A model generated the notes under the pieces. That model was not told the DNA's origin and ran no database searches. It worked only from the letters and a program-made list of their open reading frames with translations. A DNA stretch of 64,000 bases from Phycomyces blakesleeanus NRRL 1555(-). Its lineage: Eukaryota > Mucoromycota > Mucoromycetes > Mucorales > Phycomycetaceae. Of the stretch, positions 36,846 to 50,588 are shown piece after piece. Made by a program: the position numbers and the translations under genes. Each line of letters begins with the position of its first letter. The stretch's first letter is position 1. The DNA lies in assembly GCF_001638985.1 (NCBI RefSeq), contig NW_017265139.1, positions 1,922,001 through 1,986,000 of the forward strand. Reading direction: 5' to 3'.

Positions 36846-38859
36846 TTATTTATAAACCCTAAAGAGACACCTACGACTTTCTTCATAACGGCACCTCCGG
36901 TAAGTATCTAATTCTGAAAGCTTATTAAAAATATCCACTGATTCATCATCTAATGCATCAGCGCAAGTTGATCCTGAGCGCAACTTTAGTTGCTGTAAGA
37001 AATGAGCTAGCGTTTGAAGTGCCCCTGGACAAGTAAACAAATAAACAAAAGTTTAGTTACGAAGCTCTTTATATATATAACAGTAAGTACCAAAATACTT
37101 TACATTTGCTCTCAGGCTCAAGGTCAATAAGTTCACGAACAGCTTCAATTTCTTCTTTGAGAATTTCAACACGATCCAGGGTGTACCAGTTAGCTTGATT
37201 ATTAGCAGAGGAATCTTTGTAATGTTTAGTGGTAGCTGGCTTCCAAGCCTTTTCGGTGGAGCCAAATTTGGCTTGAAAAGTTGAAACGCGAGACAAAGTT
37301 TCTGGTAAAAGGATCATGTTAGAGAGGGGTCATACTATATATATAGCCGCAAAAATCTTACCAGGACAGCCTATAACCGTTTCTACTTTTCTGGACCAAG
37401 CACCAGGTGGGACAGATTTCTCACTGCTACTGGGTAATACACTATCTGTTTCCAAAGAAACCTTTTCAGGCTCTCCTGAATTTGGAAGTGGTGAAAAAAT
37501 CCAAATAGACCCGGATGACTGTAATGATTTTCCTAGGGGAAGCCATGATCCCGAAACTTTCTTATTGTCCTTGGTAAGTACGGCTGGTTCTTTGAGGAGA
37601 GTAATTGGATCATTGAATCCGGCAACAAGTAAAGGGGACCCTTTGAGACGGAATACTCCCAAGAAAGACACCATTTCCAATGCTAATTATGTTTTATTTC
37701 ATAGTTAAAAGCATGTAATAGCATCCCTTGTTATCACACACACACAAAGTAGCTTACCTCTCCCAACCAACCACCAATAATACAACCATGCAGATTGATC
37801 ATCCGGATCAGTGTAGAAAGCTGCCTTGACAAGTTCAAGCTCTATATAGTATGTCAGTATATCAACAAAAGGAAAACGAGCACCTTTTGGTGTAAGAGTA
37901 TTTCATTTTTCTCTCTTAATATACTAACCATTTCTTGCTACCGTATTCTTCTCCTCTGGACTCATCTCAGCCACAATCTCAGGAAGTAGCTTTGAGCGTT
38001 GATGCCAGGCAGAGTAGTTACTGAAACTCTGGTTGATTTTCTGGGTTGTAAACTCATACTCTTGCCTAACAATCTGCTTTTCCTCTTCATAATCTTGCTT
38101 GGCCTGAGCCAATGCACGCAGTTGTCTCACAACATAACGGCGATAATCCCATCCATGAACTTATATATATATATATGAATAACTTGTGTATACACCCATC
38201 CACACACACGCATATATATATTATAGTATTAAAAATTAAAACTTACAGTTTCTAGCGTCCATGGTCAACATCTTGACAACAAGTTTGAGCTCGCCATTCC
38301 AATCTGGTTTAGGCATTGTTTCAAGGCACCATCGCCGATGATTCCATAACCAATATGACTTAGGATTGATGCGGATGAGTTGCATAAACAATCCGAGCTC
38401 GTTCATATAAATAGTTCTATTTTTTTCTAATATAGTCTGAGTGGGATTCTTGGTTGAATCGAGAATTCCATTGATAAGAATTAGACGACGTATGTTCCAA
38501 ATGGTATAATAATCAGGATTTGTGTAGAGAATTTGTGTTGTAACCGTTAAAGCCTCGGGACTAAACTCTTTTGCTTCAAGCTATATAAGTTACATAAGTA
38601 AGAAAATTAATTTTTACTCATTTTCGTTGCTATCCTCGGGTAAAATTGAAAGAAAAAGAGAAACGTAATGGAGCTCACCTTTTCGTGGCATTGACGTACA
38701 AGTGCATTGTATTCAGTAATCTTGCCGGCTTCTCGTTCACGGCGAGCTTTGATGACATCTTCGGTCGTTCTAACACGTTTTACTCCATGCTAAACTTAAA
38801 TTATTAGCTTAAAAGTTAGAGGTAAAATTGTCAAATTGTCTACCTACAACATCACTCAT
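36846..38859 (-). CDS. BET4: Rab geranylgeranyltransferase alpha subunit
   Basis: Eight-exon model: 38859-38848, 38789-38679, 38580-38247, 38159-37929, 37841-37758, 37682-37362, 37301-37104, 37024-36846; 489 residues, frame continuous. With the beta subunit and the Rab escort protein it would attach geranylgeranyl groups to C-terminal cysteines of Rab GTPases in the cytosol. PPTA (prenyltransferase alpha) repeats are visible: NPDYYTIWNIRR, NPKSYWLWNHRRWCLE, NFHGWDYRRYVV, NYSAWHQRSKLLP and DDQSAWLYYWWL. After these comes a region of about 150 residues without PPTA repeats (Gly/Ser-rich, beta-like), comparable in position to the inserted Ig-like domain of animal RGGTA. A final helical segment ends in YRRCRYEESRRC. 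The first exon is only 12 nt (MSDV). It is divergent from the fumarase gene, with 628 bp between the start codons. Confidence 0.9.
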
Positions 38860-39487
38860 TTTAAGAATAAAGCGTAAAAGACCTGGAGGAGAAGGTTAAT
38901 TTGTATTGTCTGAGTTCAAATATGATTTCGACGCACTGGGCCCTCATTCTTTTTCTTTTTTTTTATGCTTGGTTTTGTTGTCTGCATGATTTACAGACCA
39001 ATTTAGTGGAGAAAATATAATAGAATGGGAAAAATAGTGCTTTAATTTAGATTGTCTTCAAATAAATAAAGGATCCTTTGTAATAAGTTTTGCAAGCTGG
39101 TATGAGTTATCTAGCCAAGTTCGTTGGTAAAGACAAATTCGTTTAAACTTTACTCGCTATTTGTTTTGAGTTTCGCTACTCGATATTACCTGGGATTGTT
39201 GATAAGACAGCCAAAGAAGAAGAATAAGAAATAAGATAGCCGTTTCTATAACACGTGAAATGCTATGCTTTACGAAATCTCTTCCGAGGCGTTTGATACC
39301 TTGTGGACTTCATCTCCGCTTTCTCTCCTCCTGTTTTGCAGGGAAGTCCTGTCTATTCGATCGGCACGTTGACAGGGACGTCATGGTCGGACGGGCGGTG
39401 ATTTAAAACCCTCCCGAAGCATTTTTCTTTTACCCTGGTCGAAAAAATGATTGTGCCTTTCTTTACTCTTTTCTCGCCTCTATCCTC
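38860..39487. promoter_or_regulatory. Shared upstream region of RabGGTase alpha and fumarase
   Basis: The 628 bp between the divergent start codons must hold both promoters. It is T-rich at the RabGGTase side. It becomes richer in GC near 39330-39430 on the fumarase side, including ACAGGGACGTCATGG near 39371, which contains a CRE-like ACGTCA. No ORF lies here. Confidence 0.4.
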
Positions 39488-41763
<2,276 letters not shown>

Positions 41764-42307
41764 AGTGTTTACATGGCGGCATAGATGAAGCAACTTTATA
41801 GACTAAGAATGATAGTCTTCATTCTCTATTTTTTACTCTTTTTTTTTAAAAAAAAAACTTCTTTCATTATAAAAACTATGAACATATATACATAATGAAC
41901 CCCCTTTCTCTACCTATATTTTTGTTTCAAAAAATAGAATATTCCTCTTTAACAAACAAACAAAAAAAAGTCATACAAATCAAAAACAATGCTTATTGTG
42001 TGTGTGTAAGCGTAAACGTGAGTGTATGTACATATATATACTCATGTGCATGTACATGTGCATGTGCATGTGAATCTACACATTTATACATATTATAATG
42101 TATTATATTATATATGACATAAGATGAAATGTAATGAGATGATACTTATGATAGAACATAGCCTGTAAGTAAAGAATAGGCAAATATACAAGTTGTAGGT
42201 CTCTCTCATCCATAGAGTATATGTGTACGTACATAAAATCAAATTAACTGAATAATATGAACCAATTTTACATAGTATTTATAGCATTAGTATTATTTTA
42301 TAACAGA

Positions 42308-43231
42308 TTAGGCTTTCAGGTCACTTTTCTTCTTTTCTCCTTCATTGCTCTTTGATCCTTCCAAATACATCATTATAGTGCTCTGGCCATTAATAAAACA
42401 GTGTTTCATACAATAAAAGATAAAGTAAAAGATAAAGAAAACGTTGCTATAAATGTCGGTTTGGAGCAACTGTTCATCGTCTTGTTTCTTGGCGAGTTGC
42501 TTTTTTAAAACAATTAGCTGTTGCTCCAGATCCTTTGATGTACTATTTTTTTCTTTGACGAGTTTCAAATTCTCGACCCGGAGCTTCTCCATCGCCTTGG
42601 ATAGCTCGCTTACTTGTACTTCAAGCAAATCAACCTTTGTCAAGATGAAATCTCTGTCTGTCGATACAGTACCAGGCTGGCTTGCCTGATCAATATTCTG
42701 TCTTGTGGAGATTCCAGAATGTGAAGCAGAGTAGCTTAAATCATAATTGTCATCGCCTGTGCTTGATGTGTCTTCCATAATATCATTCCATTGGCCAAAT
42801 GAGTCAACCTGAACATCGCCATTGGCTTGATGAGTTTTTTTTTCTTCACTTGTAGAGAATAACGGGGTGTAGCTGGGTATATATGAGTGATGATGCCCAT
42901 TACTGGATCCCTGGGTATTCGAGATGGTATGATTTAGAATTGGAGTTGAGGTTGAATAGGTTGAACTAGAATACTGCTCTTCGTCAATCATGTAAGGTGT
43001 ATTTGTAAATGCCGGCTGATTTGCCATTTGTTGGAGTTGTTCAAGGTACAATTGACTATTGTGGCCTTCGTTTTGGCTCGGCTCATCGTACAGTGCTGAT
43101 TTGTTCTCTTTTGAATTGACCGAGATTTTGCTTGAATTAGGTACACTTGCTACACTCCCATTGGCACTTGACTCTGATCCATTTCTTTTTCGATTCCTTA
43201 TTTCCAGGACTTTGTTGGTAAAATAACTCAT
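42308..43231 (-). CDS. Hypothetical Ser-rich protein with coiled coil and hydrophobic segment
   Basis: Single open frame of 307 codons. I do not recognise the family. The N-terminus is basic (VLEIRNRKRNGS). Residues up to about 180 are rich in Ser, Asn, Gln and Thr and probably disordered. A clear coiled coil follows around 195-250 (KVDLLEVQVSELSKAMEKLR ... QQLIVLKKQLAKKQ). After it comes a short strongly hydrophobic segment (NVFFIFYFIFYCM) and a charged tail ending KKKSDLKA. This arrangement resembles a tail-region membrane protein, but the hydrophobic piece could also be intronic sequence read through; the coding region may then end differently. It is convergent with fumarase, 544 bp away. 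Confidence 0.6.
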   Translation of the reverse strand: MSYFTNKVLEIRNRKRNGSESSANGSVASVPNSSKISVNSKENKSALYDEPSQNEGHNSQLYLEQLQQMANQPAFTNTPYMIDEEQYSSSTYSTSTPILNHTISNTQGSSNGHHHSYIPSYTPLFSTSEEKKTHQANGDVQVDSFGQWNDIMEDTSSTGDDNYDLSYSASHSGISTRQNIDQASQPGTVSTDRDFILTKVDLLEVQVSELSKAMEKLRVENLKLVKEKNSTSKDLEQQLIVLKKQLAKKQDDEQLLQTDIYSNVFFIFYFIFYCMKHCFINGQSTIMMYLEGSKSNEGEKKKSDLKA

Positions 43232-44352
43232 TAAATATATTAAGTTATTGCAGAATCCCTTATATATATATTTATAAGAAGAAGAATTAAAAGGATGAGG
43301 GATTAGTAGATAAGGAATCCTTCCAAGACTAGATACAGACTCGAGACTTTTGTTTTAAAACTCTCGTTTTGACAGTAAATATTTAAATCTCCGGATAGCA
43401 CCATGGCAGTTGATTCCAAGTACATGGTTTTAACCTAAAAAGAGATGAATGCAAAAATGGTTAAATATAGTTATGAGGAAATTGTATAGAAAAATGAGAT
43501 ATTTTTACTGGATGAGTTCATTTTTATAAGGGATCAATTGTAGATCTTCAGAATAAAATAAAATTTAAATCAGGCAAGTAATCCAACATTAGAACATTAT
43601 CAGTATTTGATTTATATATATATATCATTCTATATGTACCGATCCTATTTTCTTGGTGGATATAATTTGGTTCCGGTTTGAGCATCGTTTATGAGATCGA
43701 GTTTTTGCTGTTTTCCTAAATTTCCGAAGTATTCTTCGTCAATATTACAAAAAATGTGGGATATCGAAAAGGTGTTTTTATCTTTGACATGAAATAACAA
43801 AGGGTAGAAAATTCGAAACTGAAATGTAAAAAAGGAAGAAAAAGAAGACTGTTTAGTTAAAATACTACCCTAAACCCACCCTTAAAACCCCAAAAATAAA
43901 GTTTATAAAAAACCATACTAAAGCCACTCTTTTTTTTTACCATGCTTTTATACTTTCTTAATATACCTTACCTCTCTAGCTCGCATAATTTATGAGCTTT
44001 ACTACAGTCTATTCTGAGAGCATATTAATATTTCACTTTTGAAAATGTACCGTTCATTCTTTTAAATGTTGTCTTGACTAGACATATCCTTTTTTTTTAC
44101 ACTTGTTTTTAGCTAGGAACACTTTACATAGCTTTATATTTATTTTGTCTTTTCTTTTTCATTTGTGTATATATGGTATTGTTAATGTATCCCAAAATTG
44201 TCTATTATTAGGAAATATGGGTGTATAAGGATAATAAACTATTTTCTACAAAAAAGAGGCCTTGACCATGTCCCATATCTTTATAAAATATATGGCTATG
44301 TGATATTCTTTCTCAAGTTTCATCCAATTTGTATATTAAAGAATGAAAGGCT

Positions 44353-44388
<36 letters not shown>

Positions 44389-44751
44389 ATAGTAATAATT
44401 TCTTCTGATACGCAGCAATATATTCGCATAATTACTTTGATTATGGGATTATTTACAAAAAAAATACTTATAGCGCTCGTTTTACTTATTCGGATTTTTG
44501 TTTTATCTTGTTGGCAAGGAGATTATCCCAGTTGAAACAATGAGCGTGGATTAAAATAAGTATAAAAGTTTTCGACAGATGGAAGAAACATAATTAACTT
44601 CATTACAACTCTTGGAAGAAGCCGACATTTACGGGTAATAAAGATCGTCGCTTAGACGTCACTAAAAAAGAGCAAAAGAAAAAAGGAGAAAAAACAAATT
44701 TCAATATTTAATATATTTACTTACCATGAGCTTATTGATTACTATAGTTAA
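43232..44751. other. Intergenic spacer
   Basis: AT-rich, containing a long T8A(n) palindrome-like tract at 44352-44387 and a pyrimidine-rich stretch. No gene is supported; the ORF at 44198-44392 runs into the poly-A tract. Confidence 0.5.
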
Positions 44752-45981
44752 ATGACCCAAATAGCTTCACAAACTCTTATTCAACCTTCACCTAATCGGA
44801 CCAAGCGACGACGACTTCCGCTACGAACTGCAGTAGAGGCCGATTTTGTATCATCTGCCTCAAAACTACAGGAAGCAAAAGAATTTCTAATGTATACTGA
44901 TACACCTGAAGCAAAGATCGTCGCAGGCAATCTGAAGGAATTGTGGTCACCGACTGACGATGGTACAAGTCGAAAACATTCGCCAGTAATGGTCGGGACG
45001 CCAACCACAAATCGAGAATTTACGCAATCACAGCAATCTAACATCAGACGTCCTCAAAACCTGATGGAGAGACTAAATGCAATTGAAGCAGACGAATTGG
45101 TTGATATCACAATGCATTCAATTGTTCCACGGAACATTGATGATATGTTCAAAGAATCGTCAAAAGATCAGTTTGCAAAGCGTGTATTAGGACTTAAAGG
45201 CTCTGATGAAGATTCAGACGATGAACTAACAGAGCTAGAGATAGTCTCGCATGAGATTGAGCCAATGGAGAATGTGAACCCGAAGACTAATGTAGAAGAA
45301 GAACTGTTGTTGAAAGAAAAGGAAGAAATCAATACTCAATCCACTCAAAAGTCTGTGCAAGATATGAATGAAGTTGGAGAAGAAGCACCGAAACTGGCCG
45401 AAATCGAGGATAAAATTGGCGCAGAGGCAGTGTTAGAAGATAAGAATATATACTCAAACAACGATCACAATAACAAACGGGTAGATTTAGAACAACCTTT
45501 ACAAGAAGATATACCTACGGTAAGTGGAATTATACAGTAAAAATCAAAGAGAGGGAAATGGAAGGGCTTTATAGGTAGACAGGACTTTTCCTTTTCTTTT
45601 CTACCTGTCATGTCTATCATTCTAGCAAACGCTTAAATCGCACCTAACCAAAACATATGTCGGTTATCGTCTGTTTGTTTGCACGGTAAAAAAAAGATTC
45701 AAGACAAGCCTGTTATCTTGGATCAGACCAAGCAAGCACCAAAAACTGTTGAAAGCTTTGGCTTGATCCCTCTCTCGAGTCGTATTCAGAACATTCTTGA
45801 AAAACGGAAAAACAGAAACTACAAGAGACGTCTGACCACTCTTGAAATCCTTCGGAAATCAGGTGCTTTGAATTGGATTACAAACGCCCGTGATTCAGAT
45901 CCACGCAAAAAAGGTCTTGGTGATGCCCGAATGAAGCGCTTGAGAAGAAAAGCTGGCTTCGAATGGGTAAAAAAACGGTGA
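44752..45981 (+). CDS. Hypothetical acidic protein with basic C-terminus, two exons
   Basis: Model 44752-45519 joined to 45697-45981 (GT-AG, phase 0), 350 residues. Family not recognised. The N-terminus has a basic motif (RTKRRRLPLR) that looks like a nuclear localisation signal. A segment with short helices follows (KLQEAKEFLMYTDTPEAKIV, LMERLNAIEADELVDI), then a long Glu/Asp-rich region. The second exon is strongly basic and probably the conserved part (FGLIPLSSRIQNILEKRKNR, KKGLGDARMKRLRRKAGFEW). The composition suggests a nuclear protein, possibly chromatin- or nucleic-acid-associated; this is inference. The acceptor is a plain AAAAAAAG; an alternative acceptor at 45626 would add codons but breaks the frame. 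Confidence 0.65.
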
Positions 45982-47625
45982 ACTAGAAGACGCTGAAACT
46001 TAACACGCTTTTTTATTTTATATAAAAGTGATCGAAATACCATTATTACATTTAAATATACAAAACAGAATAAATGACTTTACTGATAACATTACTACAA
46101 CAGCTGATATTACTACTGTCACTTCAAAATAATGGGTGTTCTGTACTTAGTATAAAAATGAAGCCAGTTTTATTATATCTTTCTAGTGTATTAATATAAA
46201 TATTCATATTCAAGTAAGGAAACTTGTACAGGCTGTACCCAAAGACCATACTAAAAGTTCTCTCACTATTAATGATAACTATATCTTTGAATGAAAAAAA
46301 GGCTGACTTAACTATAGAGATTCACTTTTAAATCAAAGAACAAAAAACGAAGAGTTTTAATCAAATCTACTCGCAATTACATTTTTGAAGTGATAATAAT
46401 TTTATAAATTTGATGTTATCGCTTTATTCTTACTAGCTAAATTTTATAGAAAATAGAGCCATTAATACCAAATAATATTTTTTCCTTGAAAATAATATCA
46501 TCATTTTATGATACTTCTCTTTGTACAGTATAATTCCCATTAAAGTAACCGTTTTACTCGTTTGTAGGTGGAAGCACAGATAGGCGATTATTTGTATACC
46601 TAAATAAAACCCCGTGTCTTGTTGGTACAAAATCAGAGTTATATTTGTCAACTAACCTACTCTGTTCCCCATGGCTACTCAAAAGTGTTATATTTCTGAC
46701 CATCTATAATGCAACGATCATGTTTCAATATTATTTAACAGCAAAAGAGAAAGCTCAAAAGTTTCGTACTTTATTAATATCTCTGGTATACATTATATTC
46801 TTTCTTGGGATGGTTAAATTATACGACATAGTTTGGAATAGCTGGCTTGTTGATGCCAGTTCCGCCCCTTAATAAAATGATAAGACTTGATCTCTTCAAT
46901 GGTATTCATTTGCTAATTTCTCTAATTTTTATTCATATATGTCTACTGTTAGTATATAGAGAACTTACTTAAAAAGTCTTTTTTTTTGGAAACTTCTGTT
47001 ATATTCTACACCATAATCCCCTAATACCTGATGGTAATTATTTATTCCCCTGAGAAATCATCTGGATACTTTCAATTATCGGTATAACCTCATTTCAATA
47101 AAACTCAACCTGGAATTCATAATCCCGCCAGATATCGTATTGTAATGAGATCCTGATAATATATATTTATTCTGCTTTTTACTTGTTTCTAAATGTCTTT
47201 TTGAAACATAGACTGGTTTATCTCCTAGTAGCTGGTGTATTGCTTTTGTGTCTAATTGTATAAGCAAAAGAAAAGAAAAAACCTTCTCTTGTTCCCTTGA
47301 ACAAACAGCGCACAGACCAGCTTAGAGTGACCTGCATATCGCTGTTATAGAAACTTGTACTCCACTTTGAAAGTTATTGCTACACCGATCAAAACCGAAC
47401 CTTTCCTTGCTTTTTTGCTTTTTTGCTTTACTTTGCTTCACTTTGAAAAAGTCGTATTATATAGTAATTTGATTAAATATTATTAACTGTCTATTCTGCC
47501 TTAAAACAGTTACACGAACTCAGTAAAAAGAATATACAGCTATATCACGTTTGCTCTGACGTGGGTATCTAAGACTGACAAAAAGCGCAGTCCTAAACTT
47601 TAATCGCAGATGAAAATTTTTTCTG
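45982..47625. other. Intergenic region with one weak small ORF
   Basis: A plus-strand frame at about 46671-46872 encodes two hydrophobic stretches (SVIFLTIYNATIMFQYYL; LLISLVYIIFFLGMVKLYDI) and ends in WNSWLVDASSAP. It might be the last exon of a small membrane protein, but there is no convincing start or splice partner. The remainder shows nothing beyond AT-rich DNA and TTTTGC repeats (47410-47445). Confidence 0.3.
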
Positions 47626-48186
47626 TTACTTATAGACCTCCTCCAACGCGCGTCGTTTGTTTTCTCCTTGAGCAACAACAGTCCCGGTTTCATAGTGAGG
47701 CGTCTCTTGCGACCGTTGCAGGGAGATTCTTCCATGCTACAAGCATCGGAAAGTGAAAGTTGTTACTCGCCAGCTCAGTTAATTCTGAGAAGTCGTGGGG
47801 CATGGTCTCTTTTCTTTTGGAAAGACTACTGTGTACATCGCATCGCCAATGTGGAATCATGATGCTGGGGGGAGGGAGGTCTAACCTGTGGTGAGATGTG
47901 CTGGCTCTTCACTGCTAACTTGACTGAACTCTTTAACGGCTGACGGTGAAGCTACTGGTAGTCGAATGAGCTGGACCTTATCACCTAGTGGTAAGTTCTC
48001 TGGCGAGTTCGCACCCACATTACTCGGTGACGAGATGTGGGGCTGGATGAACGGGTGCTTTCCGTTGGTTTGCCACCATTCCAGCACCTCCTTCGCTACC
48101 AAGTCAGGTTTACGTCCTGAAGGAGATTGAGCCGCGTAATGCGGGGACAAAGAACTTGGTGTCATGCTTTTTATTCTTTTACTCAT
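47626..48186 (-). CDS. Small hypothetical protein, probably two exons
   Basis: Exon 1 starts at 48186 (MSKRIKSMTPSSLSPHYAAQ) and includes EVLEWWQTNGKHPFIQP and GDKVQLIRLPVASPS. Exon 2 begins after a TGTAG acceptor at 47736 and reads HGRISLQRSQETPHYETGTV to a stop at 47626-47628. The donor is uncertain. CAA|GTTAGC at 47920 keeps that frame and gives 125 residues. ACAG|GTTAGA at 47886 is the other candidate, but it leads to an early stop or needs a different acceptor. No family is recognised. Ser/Pro-rich, with one Trp-Trp helix; the function cannot be inferred. Confidence 0.5.
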
Positions 48187-49442
48187 GTAAAAAAACATTA
48201 AGTGAAATTAAATCAAATAGAATAGATTTTTATGTATATGTTTAAATAAATAAATAAAGTTTTTTTCAACTAGTATCGTCTCCAATAAAAAAACACGCTT
48301 TTAAACTTTTTTTTTACTTGATTGAAGATGTCAACGTTGTAATTAGGAGGGCTCATTTATAAGAAGAAATTAATCTAATTGAATATATATAAAAAGAAAT
48401 AAAAGAATATTTGTATATTCTAACATGGTATTTTCAATCGTTTTCCATGCATACTGTTTTTCTCTATAATATATATAAGGATTAAAGTCAGAAGGATTTT
48501 TGAGAATGCCAATGGCATGAAATGTATGTTATTGAATTTGACTAATCCGGATGGTAAATATAAAGAGAATGTGTTGAGATTAGAGAAATGAGAGATAAGG
48601 AGGAATAAAAAAAAATCATGTGTTTGAAAGAGACAGAAAAGACGTGAAGTGGACTGAATACACAAGTAATGCTCTCATTGTACTGCCACAGAGTGTGTAC
48701 AAGAAGTTTAATATGGACGTATTTATGAAACAAGCATGATTATCTGCAAACCTTTCTGTACTTTGAATATCAGCAAATTGTTGGAGCCTTACATTCGCTA
48801 TGAAATATACGTACACACAATTATATTCACAGTGTAAAATATGATTTGAATTTAAATAAGAGTAAACAAGCATTGATACATTACAGAATACATTCTTCAA
48901 TGTTCTGTATAAAAATAACAAGTAAAAAAAAAAAACACAAGCAGTTCTTATATTACAGTTCTTAAATATAAATTGACATAAATAGAGTATATTGAGTAAC
49001 AATGCATGGATATCATAAAAGAAGTACACTGTCATATTGAATCGTATGGATTAGAGCAGAGAAGCTTTGATGAATGTCGATTATTACAGCTGATTTATTG
49101 ATATGGTTTATTTGTATATCAGTTTGTTTCTGTGATTAAGTGTAAGTACTCAAAATATACTGTAATATCACTAACCAAGTTTCAACTGTATAATTTCACA
49201 TTTTTCGAATACAAGCAGAAAATAATATGATTGACCAAATAATGAATATATATACAAAATAAAAATTGTGCCCACTCGTCTATTGCTAACTTATGGAAAT
49301 GATAAACACATAAATATCAAAGGGAAGCGTTTTATTTCACTTGACGTACAAGCACATTAGCGCGTAGCATAAAATAAGATAAATTAAATTAAATATATAA
49401 AGAAGCTGCTTCCATAGTAAGTATTATTTGGTATTCTATTTA
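48187..49442. other. Intergenic spacer
   Basis: AT-rich. Minus-strand ORFs of 60-139 codons (48420-49035) are rich in Phe, Tyr, Leu and Ile as expected for AT-rich noncoding DNA and have no recognisable motif. Nothing is called. Confidence 0.5.
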
Positions 49443-50444
49443 TTACTTTATTCTCTTCAAAAGAACCGAGTTCACAGGCCTTCCATCCTCGATCTCATCA
49501 ATAATGTCCACTATAATCTCCATACAGCCAATTGACATGTACAAATCGCTTATTTCATTAACTGACAAGCGGTGCTCCTTAGAAGGTTGCTTGTAATCAT
49601 AGTCTGGATGATCGACAAACTGAGATATAGCTAGATACCCACCTACTTTCAATAAACCCGGTAATTGTCTCAACATAGAGCGTGCAAGAAACCGAATTGT
49701 GAGAATAAGATCAAATGGAGGGCGAGGATCTGGCAAAATGGCAAAAAATGAATCAACTGGAATACCTGGCGCCAACCGAGCTTTCTTTCTTTCCAATCGA
49801 TCCATTAACATATCATCATTTTGCAAAGTATTATCCGTCCTGGATTGCCATCTTCCGTTCGCCATAACTTTAGCGCAAGTCACTGTCAGTCTATCACTCA
49901 CATTCCAGGCACGCCCCATTGCTTTTGTTTTTTCCACACATGCTGGGAGTGAGTCGATGGCACTGACTTTCCAGCGATTGTTCCGTGCTAAAAGCCAGAC
50001 AATATCTCGACCGGCGCCACATCCAACATCCAAGCATTGTAGTTTTCCTACAATACTAGCTTCTATGTCTTGGATGTGGTTGGATAACAAAGGAGAGGGG
50101 CGAAATAATGGCCATATTCCACTCGGACTTTCCGTTGTACCATAGCCATCCCCGAGCACTGTCTCCCAGAGTGCGTCTTCGGCTTCACAAAATATCCAGG
50201 AGCACTTCCACCCATTATCCACCAGCCATTGTGAGCACTCAGGACTACTAGACGGCTCTATTACTGCAAATGGTGTTTGTTTTGGCGGCAGTTCGTTGCC
50301 ACGTGCGCGCAACTCATCGTATGGGATATTTGTAGACGGCACAATTCGTTTCTTTTGGTACTCATCGCGCGGACGCAGATCAAGGCACAAAAGTTTACTT
50401 GGGGATGTTTTCCATTCATGCAGCCGATCAATCAATGTGGTCAT
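49443..50444 (-). CDS. Rhodanese-like domain fused to SAM-dependent methyltransferase
   Basis: Intronless, 333 residues. Residues about 5-100 resemble a rhodanese domain (LLCLDLRPRDEY, IPYDEL, then a loop FAVIEPSSSPE, QWLVDNGWKCSWI). The loop that should hold the catalytic cysteine has none, so sulfur transfer is unlikely. From about 130 a class I methyltransferase follows: motif I LQCLDVGCGAGRD, then VSAIDSLPACVEK, PPFDLILTIRF and LLKVGGYLAISQF. The substrate is unknown. Comparable fusions occur as uncharacterised fungal proteins; that remark is from general knowledge. The gene is divergent from the peroxiredoxin gene with 144 bp between start codons, which suggests shared control. Confidence 0.85.
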   Translation of the reverse strand: MTTLIDRLHEWKTSPSKLLCLDLRPRDEYQKKRIVPSTNIPYDELRARGNELPPKQTPFAVIEPSSSPECSQWLVDNGWKCSWIFCEAEDALWETVLGDGYGTTESPSGIWPLFRPSPLLSNHIQDIEASIVGKLQCLDVGCGAGRDIVWLLARNNRWKVSAIDSLPACVEKTKAMGRAWNVSDRLTVTCAKVMANGRWQSRTDNTLQNDDMLMDRLERKKARLAPGIPVDSFFAILPDPRPPFDLILTIRFLARSMLRQLPGLLKVGGYLAISQFVDHPDYDYKQPSKEHRLSVNEISDLYMSIGCMEIIVDIIDEIEDGRPVNSVLLKRIK

Positions 50445-50588
50445 TTTTTTTTACAAGTTCTCGCAATGCAATGAATGTGGTGTGGCTTGTCAAGCACCAA
50501 GTTGGTTGTCGGTTATTAAATTGTGTTGTATTTTGCTTGCAATGGTAAATTGAATTCTCCCGATTAACACACTTGATTTAGTTTTATA
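50445..50588. promoter_or_regulatory. 144-bp bidirectional promoter
   Basis: It separates the divergent starts of the rhodanese-methyltransferase (50444, minus) and the peroxiredoxin (50589, plus). There is no room for separate promoters. TGCAATGCAATGAATG near 50464 and GGTTGTCGGTTATT near 50503 stand out, but I cannot assign them to a known factor. Confidence 0.5.

Noticed and set aside
45627..45686. Extra exon between the two exons of the gene at 44752-45981
   Set aside because: A good CTAG acceptor and 20 open codons exist, but the only donor would leave an 11-nt intron before the next frame.
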